Source: CAVVAY01 sp963746465 (GTDB taxonomy: Bacteria > Actinomycetota > Actinomycetes > JACCUZ01). Taken from it: 64,000 nt of DNA. This document shows, piece after piece, positions 7,929 through 16,828 of the stretch (the first letter of the stretch is position 1; the number at the start of each line of letters is the position of its first letter). The position numbers and the translations under genes are program-made. A model generated the notes under the pieces. The model was not told the origin of the DNA, did not search any database, and saw nothing but the letters and a program-made list of their open reading frames with translations. The stretch lies in the NCBI GenBank assembly GCA_963746465.1, contig CAVVAY010000008.1, positions 1 to 64,000 on the forward strand, in the 5' to 3' direction.

Positions 7929-9373
7929 TTGACGAGCGAGCGCCGGCGACTGCTGATCGCCCTGGTGGCCACCGTCGCCGTGCTCGGCACGCTGGGGTAC
8001 TACTGGCAGGCCAGCCTGCTGCCGGACAGCTACTCGGTGATGGACATGGGGTACGCCGACTACGGCGGCGGCCCCGAGACCATGACGCGACCACGACCTG
8101 ATGGGGCGCAGCGTCGCCGACCTGGTGGCCGACCCGGACCGGCCGGCCGACGTGCGGGTCACCCTGACGGTGCGCAAGGAACGGTTCACGGCTGGCGACC
8201 GGCGAGGAGGTCGACGGCTACACCGTCAACAACACGTCGCCCGGCCCGGTGATCCGCGCCGTGCAGGGACAGCTCGTCGAGGTGCGCCTGGTCAACGCCT
8301 CGGTGCCGGACGGCGTGACCCTGCACTGGCACGGCGTCGACGTCCCCAACGCCGAGGACGGGGTGGCCGGCGTCACCCAGGACGCGGTCCCGGTCGGAGG
8401 GTCGTACACGTACCGCTTCGTCGCCGACCAGGTCGGCACCTACTGGTACCACTCGCACCAGGTCTCGCACGCCCAGGTCCAGGGCGGGCTGCTCGGTGCC
8501 CTCGTCGTGTCACCGCCGGCGCCGGGGCAGGACGTCCGCGACGAGCTCGCGGTCATGCACGTGTACGACGGCATCCCCACCGTGAACGGGGCCTCCGGTG
8601 CGGCGTCCGTCGACGCCCCGGACGGAGCCAAGGTCCGGGTCCGGGTGGTGAACACGGACAACGGCGCCGCACCCGTCTGGGTGTCCGGCGGTTCCTACCG
8701 GGTGCTCGCGGTGGACGGGTACGACGTGCACGGCCCGACGCCGGTGTCCGGGAAGGCGGTCCGCCTCACCGCGGGCGGCCGGGTCGACCTCGAGGTGACC
8801 GCACCCGCCCGGGTCGAGCTCGGTGGTGCTGCGGCACTCGCCGTCGGGTCCGGGGTGCCGGCCGACCCGCAGCCCGCGGAGCTGGTCGACCTTCTGCACT
8901 ACGGCACCCCGGCGCCGCTCGACTTCGACCCGACCAAGCCGGACCGCCGGTTCGACTACTCGGTCGGGCGGCGCCCGGGCTTCCTGGACGGCAGGCCAGG
9001 GCTGTGGTGGTCGATCAACGGCCACCTGTTCCCCGACGTACCGATGTTCGTCGTCGAGGAGGGCGACGTGGTCATCATGCGCATCGAGAACCACAGCCGT
9101 TCCGTGCACCCGATGCACCTGCACGGCCATCACGCGGTGGTCCTCTCCCGGGACGGGGAGAAGGCGACCGGCAGCCCGTGGTGGGTCGACTCGCTGGACG
9201 TCGCCAACGGGGACAGCTACGACATCGCGTTCGTCGCCGACAACCCGGGGATCTGGATGGACCACTGCCACAACCTGCCGCACGCCGCGCAGGGACTCGT
9301 GGCGCACCTCATGTACGCCGGGCTCACCTCGCCGTTCCGGGTGGGCGGGCACAAGGGCAACGAGCCGGAGTGA
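7929..9373 (+). pseudogene. Multicopper oxidase, read through two single-base insertions
   Basis: Three consecutive frames together encode one multicopper oxidase of about 480 residues: TTG at 7929 to about 8085, then the +1 frame to about 8190, then the next +1 frame to the stop at 9373. The extra bases lie within 8085-8088 and at about 8191. An N-terminal membrane anchor (LLIALVATVAVLGTLGYYW) precedes cupredoxin domains with all copper motifs: HWHGVDVP, YWYHSHQ, HPMHLHGHH and WMDHCHNLPHAAQG. Family members oxidise metals or phenolics, or reduce nitrite, at the outer face of the membrane. Motif conservation in all three frames suggests sequence error or a very recent mutation. As written the product is not full length. 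Confidence 0.85.
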
Positions 9374-9396
9374 CCGCCCCGCCCGACCCCCGGGCG

Positions 9397-10161
9397 TCAC
9401 CGCCGCTGCAGCTCCTCGGCCTGCGACCAGGGCGCCGGGTCCGGCACCGGGTCGGGGCTGACCTCGGCGACGTCCATCGGCTGGTCCGGGACCGGGCGGG
9501 ACCGCCGGCCTAGACGCATCGCGGACAGCGTCAGCGCGACACCCAGGGCCAGACCGCCGAGCCCCCAGCCGAGCCTGCCAGCGTCCTTGCCGGACGCCTC
9601 GGCGGCCTGCTTCGACGAGCCTGTCTCGTCCGCCACCGCCGGAGTGTCCGGACCCGCGGCCACGTCGGGCTGGACGGGGCTGTCGCCGGCTGCGGCCGGG
9701 TCGGTCGCCGGGCCGCCGGCGACACCGTTCCGGTGGAGCACATCGGCGAGCAGGTCGGCGTCGACGGCCGTGTGCCAGACCGCGGGCTTGTCCCAGATGC
9801 CGGTCCCGTTGTGGTCGACCTGGGTCGAGATCCACGGGCCGCCCTCGGCGTCCAGGTACACCCTGTCGACCCGCCACACCGAGACGTCGTGGATCAACCA
9901 GGTCAGCGTGACGCCGGGTCCGTGCGCGTGGTCGGTCGGCGAGTCGTCGACCTTGCCGCTCGCCCCGTCGGTCCAATACGCGCCCACGGTGTGCGCGAGG
10001 TCCTCGTAGTCCTGGTCACCGGTGTAGAGCGACGCGGTCTGGCCGGCGCCCGGCACCACCAGCAGCACGCTGGTCGGTCCGCCGGCCTGGGCCGGTCCGG
10101 CGACGAGCACGGTCATCAGCGCGAGCGTGAGAGCGGTCAGGGCAGCGCGGCACCGGCGCAT
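9397..10161 (-). CDS. Secreted, C-terminally anchored protein of unknown function, sigma-factor operon
   Basis: A 254-residue exported protein. A signal peptide (residues 1-27, ending AGPAQAGG) is followed by a conserved region of about 120 residues with TSVLLVVPGAGQTASLYTG, TLTWLIHDVSVWRVDRVY and WDKPAVWHTAVDAD. A Pro/Ala/Asp-rich linker, a single membrane helix (about residues 197-217) and a short charged tail then follow. No catalytic motif is recognised. It is the third gene of the ECF sigma/anti-sigma operon and overlaps the upstream gene end by 25 bases as read, so it is probably part of the response or sensing for that system. Confidence 0.75.
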   Translation of the reverse strand: MRRCRAALTALTLALMTVLVAGPAQAGGPTSVLLVVPGAGQTASLYTGDQDYEDLAHTVGAYWTDGASGKVDDSPTDHAHGPGVTLTWLIHDVSVWRVDRVYLDAEGGPWISTQVDHNGTGIWDKPAVWHTAVDADLLADVLHRNGVAGGPATDPAAAGDSPVQPDVAAGPDTPAVADETGSSKQAAEASGKDAGRLGWGLGGLALGVALTLSAMRLGRRSRPVPDQPMDVAEVSPDPVPDPAPWSQAEELQRR

Positions 10162-10997
10162 GGCGGCCTCCTCGGGTCCGGTGCCGCTGGTACACCGCCG
10201 TGCCGCCGGCGGTTCCGGTCAGCGCGGTGGCGGGGGACAGATGCCGCGATCTCCAACGCCCGTTGCTCGGTGAGGTCGCCCTCCAGGCGCATGGTCGTGC
10301 CGCCGTGCATCCAGATCAGGGTGTGCCCGGCCAGGCGCGCGGACTCGGTACGACGGCTCCCGTCGGGGTTCAGGACCACCACGTCGTGCGGCTCGTCGAA
10401 CCACAGGGCGAAGTCACCGGCCACGGCGACGAACTCGACCCCGGGTGCGGTCTTGGCGAAGGTGTAGTCCAGCTGCGCGTCGAACTCGTCGAGCCGCACG
10501 GTGCCGTCGGTCCCGCCGGACCAGCTCAGCGAGAGCAGCCGGTGGTCGGCCGACACCTCGACACCGTCCGGGGCACCGAGCGCTGCGGGAGTGGCCGGGG
10601 TGAAGCCGATGAGCCGCGCTGCCTGGTCGAGCGTCAGCCCGGGCTCGACGGTCGGGGGCGGTGGTGCACTCGGCTTCGCCGGTCCGTCGCCGCGCTCGAC
10701 CCGGACGCCGGCGAAGCCGAACCAGTCGGCCACCGCCGCCCGCACCGGAGGCGCCGCGAGAAGTGACAGCAGGACGGCCACCACTGCCGCCGCCGTACGC
10801 CGGCGGTGCCGCCGCGTCGCCTCGCCGAGCCGCCGGAGTCCCGCGCCGACGCCGCCCCCGCGCGCCGGTGCCGGCGCGGGCGCCTCGGCGATCCGCCCGA
10901 GCACGGCCGTGGCCAGCCCTGCGCCGACCTCCGGCATCGGCAGGTCGCGGCCGAGGCCCACGAGCTCGGCGACCAGGGCGTCGGTGTCAGCTGCCAC
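10137..10997 (-). CDS. Membrane-anchored anti-sigma-factor-like protein
   Basis: A protein of 286 residues as read, with an N-terminal cytosolic segment (about 1-70), one membrane helix (AAAVVAVLLSLLAAPPVRAA, about 73-92) and an extracellular domain. That topology is usual for anti-sigma factors held at the membrane. No HxxxCxxC zinc motif is present, so it is not the classical ZAS type. Its start overlaps the sigma factor gene by 11 bases, indicating coupling. The last 30 residues are Arg/Pro-rich and probably wrong: one extra base in the five-G run at 10232-10236 would move the stop to 10219, giving a tidy end and removing the overlap with the next gene. Role is inferred from position and topology. 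Confidence 0.75.
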   Translation of the reverse strand: MAADTDALVAELVGLGRDLPMPEVGAGLATAVLGRIAEAPAPAPARGGGVGAGLRRLGEATRRHRRRTAAAVVAVLLSLLAAPPVRAAVADWFGFAGVRVERGDGPAKPSAPPPPTVEPGLTLDQAARLIGFTPATPAALGAPDGVEVSADHRLLSLSWSGGTDGTVRLDEFDAQLDYTFAKTAPGVEFVAVAGDFALWFDEPHDVVVLNPDGSRRTESARLAGHTLIWMHGGTTMRLEGDLTEQRALEIAASVPRHRADRNRRRHGGVPAAPDPRRPPCAGAALP

Positions 10998-11538
10998 GTC
11001 GCACCTCCGTCATCTCGGCCGGGGCAGCCAGTGCCGCCGCGAGCTGCGCGAGTGCCCGGTGCAGCCGCGACTTGACCGTGCCCCGCGGCCAGCCCAGCAC
11101 GGTCGCGGTCTCGGCCTCGTCCAGGTCGAGCAGGTACCGGCAGGTGACCACCTGCCGGTACGGCTCGGACAGGTCCGCGAGCCCGCGCACCAGCTCGGCC
11201 CGCCGCTCCTTCAGGAGCACCGCCGAGGCCGGGTCCTGGGCGGCGGGCACGGTGAGCAGCAACGGCTCGCTGAGCCGCCAGGCCGACCGCTCCCGGTCTG
11301 CCCGACGCCCGGCGGACCGGTGCACGTTGCGGGTCTCGTTGGCGACGATCTGCAGCAGCCACGGCCGGAACGCCGCCCCCTCGCGGAACCGGCCGAGCCC
11401 GCGGTACGCCTTCACGAACGCCTCCTGCACCACGTCTTCGGCGTCCGGTCCGGCGCCGAGCAGGGCGGCCGTGCGCACCGCGACCGGGGCATGGCGATGC
11501 ACCAGCTCCGCGTACGCGTCGCGGTCGCCTCCGCGCAC
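10987..11538 (-). CDS. ECF RNA polymerase sigma factor
   Basis: A 183-residue sigma-70 family extracytoplasmic-function factor. Region 2 (about residues 8-80) shows DAYAELVHRHA and the DAEDVVQEAFVKAYRGL motif for core and -10 recognition. Region 4 (about 110-165) shows LADLSEPYRQVV and the GTVKSRLHRAL helix for -35 contact. The start is set at GTG 11538; similarity to the family may begin slightly upstream (LARVRGGD), but no in-frame ATG or GTG is available before a stop. It heads an operon with the anti-sigma-like and secreted genes. Three 17-bp tandem units containing GGGAAC lie upstream and may be its own promoter region. Confidence 0.92.
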   Translation of the reverse strand: MRGGDRDAYAELVHRHAPVAVRTAALLGAGPDAEDVVQEAFVKAYRGLGRFREGAAFRPWLLQIVANETRNVHRSAGRRADRERSAWRLSEPLLLTVPAAQDPASAVLLKERRAELVRGLADLSEPYRQVVTCRYLLDLDEAETATVLGWPRGTVKSRLHRALAQLAAALAAPAEMTEVRRGS

Positions 11539-11630
11539 CCGGGCCAGGACGTCGGCGTCCTCGCGGTCGGCGCTGATCCGGTCTCCGTCCCCTCGCGTCT
11601 CCTGCCGTGTCTACACCGGCGGCTGCCGCC

Positions 11631-11681
11631 AGGTTCCCGATGTCGCCGGGTTCCCGATGTCGCCAGGTTGCCGATGTCAGA
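11631..11681 (-). repeat. Three tandem 17-bp repeats with ECF-like -35 motifs
   Basis: On the plus strand the units are AGGTTCCCGATGTCGCC (11631-11647), GGGTTCCCGATGTCGCC (11648-11664) and a diverged third (11665-11681). Read on the minus strand toward the sigma gene, the first two carry GGGAAC, matching the usual -35 box of ECF-type promoters. The unit nearest the gene is followed after about 16 bases by GTGTAG. They lie between the recQ stop and the sigma start. Promoter function is inferred. Confidence 0.55.
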
Positions 11682-11693
11682 GGCGCCGTCGGC

Positions 11694-13840
11694 TCAGGCC
11701 GCGACAGCGAGCGCGAAGGGCAGCACGCCGGGCGCGCCCGCCTGCCGGAGCGCGGCACCCGCGACCGTGACGGTCCACCGCGAGTCGACGAGGTCGTCGA
11801 CGAGCAGCACCGGCCCGTCCAGCGCGGCCAGCCGCCCGGCCAGCTCGGCGGAGACCGCGAACCGGTCGTGCACGGCGGCCAGCCGGAACGCGCTGTTGCC
11901 GCCGGGGCCGCTGGTCGGCTCGTCGGTCGTGAGCGAGAGGGCACCGAGGTCGGCGAACCGGCCCAGCGTCGCCAGGTGACCGGCCACCGACGCGATCAGC
12001 TGCGGTCGGTGCAGCGAGGGCATCGCGACCACGGCGACCGGCCGGGTCTCCCAGCCCCAGCCGGCCAGCACCTCGACGCAGGCGGCCAGCAGGCGGGCAT
12101 CGGCCGGCCCGTCGGGGCCGTCGGACGCCAGCAGGCTGCGCACCCGCTGCCCCCAGCCGAGGTCGGTCAGCCGGGCGACGGCCCGGCCCTCCTCGACCCG
12201 CTCTTCGGCGGAGATGCGGCCGGACCGGCCGACGCCGAGCCGGGCCATGCCGCTGGGCCACTGCGACCGCGGCTCGACCGGGACGCCCACCTTGCGCAAG
12301 GTCCGGGTCGCCGCCTGCACCGCGCCGTCGGGGACCGACGGGTCGAACCACGGGCCGGCGCACCGGTCGCAACGGCCGCAGTCGGCCGCGCCCGGGTCGT
12401 CCAGCGCCTCCTGCAGGAAGCGCATCCGGCAGCCCTCGGTGCGCAGGTAGGCCAGCATCGACGCGGCCTCGGCGTCGCGGGCCTCGGCGACCCGGCCGTA
12501 GCGCTCCTCGTCGTACGTCCAGCCGGCGCCGGTGGACGACCAGCCGCCGCTGACCCGGCGTACCGCGCCCTCGACGTCGAGCACCTTGAGCAGCAGCTCG
12601 AGCCGGGTGCGCCGCACGTCGGCGACGGTCTCCAGAGCAGCGGTGGACATCGGCTTCGGCGACTCGGCCAGCGCCGTGAGCACGGCGTCGGCGTCCGGCC
12701 GGCGCGGCATCGAGGAGGTGGCGAAGTAGCGCCAGATCTCGCGGTCGTCGGACGCCGGCAGCAGCAGCACGTCGGCCCGCTCGGTGGCGCGGCCGGCGCG
12801 GCCGACCTGCTGGTAGTAGGCGACCGGTGAGGCCGGGGCGCCGAGGTGCACCACGAAGCCGAGGTCGGGCTTGTCGAAGCCCATGCCCAGCGCCGAGGTG
12901 GCGACCAGCGCCTTGACCTGGTTGTCGCGCAGCGCCCGCTCGAGCTCGAGCCGGTCGGCGGGGTCGGTGCGCCCGGTGTAGGCGCGCACCTCGTGGCCGG
13001 CCTCCCGGAGCAGGGCCGCGGTGTCCTCGGCGGCCGAGACGGTCAGCGCGTAGACGATGCCGCTGCCGGGCAGCTCGCCGAGCCGGGCGGCCAGCCAGCC
13101 CAGCCGGGCGTCGGCGGTGGGCAGCTCGAGCACCCCGAGCCGGAGGCTGTCGCGGGCCAGCGAGCCGCGCACCGTGCGCACCGGCGCACCTCCGGCGCCG
13201 AGCTGCTCGACGACGTCGGCCACCACCCGGGCGTTGGCGGTCGCCGTCGTCGCGAGCACCGGTCGGCCGGTCGGCAGGTCGGCGAGCAGGTCACGGATCC
13301 GGCGGTAGTCGGGCCGGAAGTCGTGGCCCCAGTCGCTGATGCAGTGCGCCTCGTCGACGACGAGCAGGCCGGTGGCCTCGGCCAGCCGCGGCAGCTGCTC
13401 GTCGCGGAACCGGGGGTTGTTCAGCCGCTCCGGGCTCACGAGCAGCAGGTCGACCTCGTCGGCCGCCAGCGCCGCGGACACCGATCGGCCCACTCGTCGG
13501 CGTTGGCGGAGTTCATCGTCACCGCGCGCAGACCGGCCCGGCGCGCCGCCTCGACCTGGTCGCGCATCAGTGCGAGCAGCGGAGAGACGATCAGCGTCGG
13601 GCCGCCGCCGCGCGCCCGCACCAGGGCAGTGGCGACGAAGTAGACCGCCGACTTGCCCCACCCGGTGCGCTGCACCACCAGCACCCGCTCGCCGTCCTCG
13701 ACCAGCGCCGCGACCGCCTCCAGCTGGCCGTCGCGGAACTGGGCGGTGGGGTCGCCGACCAGGCGGCCGAGGAGCAGCTGGGCCTCGTCGGCCAGCGTGC
13801 GGGTGCCGTCGGGCGGAGCAGGTGCGGGGGTCGTCGTCAC
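11694..13840 (-). pseudogene. recQ: RecQ-family ATP-dependent DNA helicase with C-terminal phosphoribosyltransferase-like domain, one frameshift
   Basis: About 715 residues if one base is restored. The first frame (13840 to about 13482) gives the Q-motif region FRDGQLEAV, Walker A as QRTGWGKSAVYF and SPLLALMRDQV. The next frame gives VVDEAHCISDWGHDFRP, ATTATAN, LVATSALGMGFDKPD and QQVGRAGRA, then a Cys-rich zinc region (ADCGRCDRCAGPW). The frames join at TGGGCCGATCGGTGTCC on the coding strand, where one missing G would restore WADRVSAAL. The C-terminal 150 residues end with LLVDDLVDSRWT, resembling the PRPP-binding loop of phosphoribosyltransferases. RecQ unwinds recombination intermediates 3'-5'. 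The indel is probably an error or recent. Confidence 0.88.
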
Positions 13841-13926
13841 CCGGCCACTCCACCACAGGCCCGGGACATCAGCCGACGCGTCCGACCACGGGACAGCGCG
13901 GCGGCCGCGCTCACAAGGGTCGAGCG

Positions 13927-14259
13927 GTGGCCGGTCGCGACTTCCGGATCGAGGTCCGCGGTGAGTTCAAGGACCTCACCGAGGCCCAGCGTGCCGACCT
14001 GCTGGGCCGGGCCGCCGAGCACGACGCGATGACCGCCTCGTTCACCCGCGAGGGACACCTGAGCCACGACCTGGCCGCGCGGCCGTCCTTCACCTTCCGG
14101 TTCGCCGAGTCCGGCGACACCGACGAGGACCTGGTGGCGGCCACGGCACGGGCGGAGGGAGCCGCCCGCAGCTGTGGGCGGGCTCAGACGTGCGGGGCGA
14201 CGTCCTCGGCGACGAGGCGCAGGTGGTCGAGGTCGCCGGTGTCGATGACCTGCAGGTAG
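13927..14259 (+). CDS. DUF6204 family protein, C-terminus probably altered
   Basis: A small cytosolic protein of 110 residues as read, starting at GTG 13927. The first 80 residues match what I know of the actinobacterial DUF6204 family: FRIEVRGEFKDLTEAQRADL, EHDAMTASFTREGHL and ARPSFTFRF. Function is unknown. The last 28 residues (after EGAARS) are Arg/Ser-rich, unlike the family, and run antisense through the end of the convergent LLM gene (which stops at 14184). This suggests a frameshift near 14170 or a genuine truncation. Overlap with the neighbour is therefore probably not ancestral. Confidence 0.6.
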   Translation: MAGRDFRIEVRGEFKDLTEAQRADLLGRAAEHDAMTASFTREGHLSHDLAARPSFTFRFAESGDTDEDLVAATARAEGAARSCGRAQTCGATSSATRRRWSRSPVSMTCR

Positions 14260-15110
14260 AGCCGGCCGGCCCCCAGGTCCGCGAGCTCACCGATCCTGTC
14301 GACGACCTCGCCCGGCGTACCGCCGAGACCTGCCGATCGCAGCCCGGCCGGGTCGCTGCCCGCCGCTGCTGCCCGGCGTCGTACCTCGGTCTCGTCGGCA
14401 CCGACCGCCAGGGTCAGCGCCGCCGACAGCACCAGCGACGACGGGTCCCGGCCGGCGTCCTCGCAGGCCTGCCGGACCCGGTCGAAGCAGGCGCGGATCA
14501 CCTCCGGGGTCTCGAACGGCACGTTGTACTCGGCTGCGAACCGGGCCGCCAGCGCGGGGGTGCGCCGCTTGCCCTTGCCGCCGATCACGATCGGCAGCGG
14601 GCTCTGCACCGGCTTGGGCAGGGCCGGGCTGTCGGTCAGCGAGTAGTGCGCGCCGGCGAAGGAGAAGGTCTCGCCCGGCGGGGTCGACCACAGCCCGGTC
14701 ACGACGGCGAGCTGCTCCTCGAGCAGGTCGAACCGCTCACCCACCGGCGGGAACGGGATGCCGTAGGACCGGTGCTCGGTCTCGTACCAGCCGCTGCCCA
14801 GGCCGAGCTCGACCCGGCCACCGCTCATGGCGTCCACGGTGGCGACCGTGATGGCCAGCGGTCCCGGCGCCCGGAACGTCGCCGACGACACCATCGTGCC
14901 GAGCCGGATCCGGGTGGTGTCCCGGGCCAGCCCTGCCAGCACCGCCCAGGCGTCGGTCGGGCCGGGTCCGGGGTCGCCGGGGGAGATCCGCTGGTAGTGG
15001 TCGGACCGGAAGAACGCGTCGAAGCCGAGCCGCTCGGCCTCCCGCGCGACCACCAGCAGGTCGTCGTAGGTCGCACCCTCCTGGGGCTCGGTCATCACCC
15101 GCAGCTGCAT
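14184..15110 (-). CDS. LLM-class F420-dependent oxidoreductase
   Basis: A 308-residue TIM-barrel protein of the bacterial luciferase-like family; in actinobacteria this branch usually binds coenzyme F420. Start chosen at ATG 15110 (MQLRVMTEPQEG); an upstream start would add seven charged residues. Typical features are FDAFFRSDHYQRI (residues 30-42), IRLGTMVSSATFR near 70, GGRVELGLGSGWYE near 100 and the LPIVIGGKGKRRTPALAA segment near 180. Substrate unknown. It lies 10 bases from the end of pgm on the same strand and may be cotranscribed with it. Confidence 0.9.
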   Translation of the reverse strand: MQLRVMTEPQEGATYDDLLVVAREAERLGFDAFFRSDHYQRISPGDPGPGPTDAWAVLAGLARDTTRIRLGTMVSSATFRAPGPLAITVATVDAMSGGRVELGLGSGWYETEHRSYGIPFPPVGERFDLLEEQLAVVTGLWSTPPGETFSFAGAHYSLTDSPALPKPVQSPLPIVIGGKGKRRTPALAARFAAEYNVPFETPEVIRACFDRVRQACEDAGRDPSSLVLSAALTLAVGADETEVRRRAAAAGSDPAGLRSAGLGGTPGEVVDRIGELADLGAGRLYLQVIDTGDLDHLRLVAEDVAPHV

Positions 15111-15120
15111 GCGCCGGTCC

Positions 15121-16776
<1,656 letters not shown>

Positions 16777-16828
16777 GACGGCCAGCGTGGCAGACTTCGC
16801 CGACTGCGTGAGCGGGAGGTGGGTGGCG

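Noticed and set aside
11631..11681. CRISPR-like repeats
   Set aside because: Units are 17 bases and directly tandem, with no spacers and no cas genes nearby.
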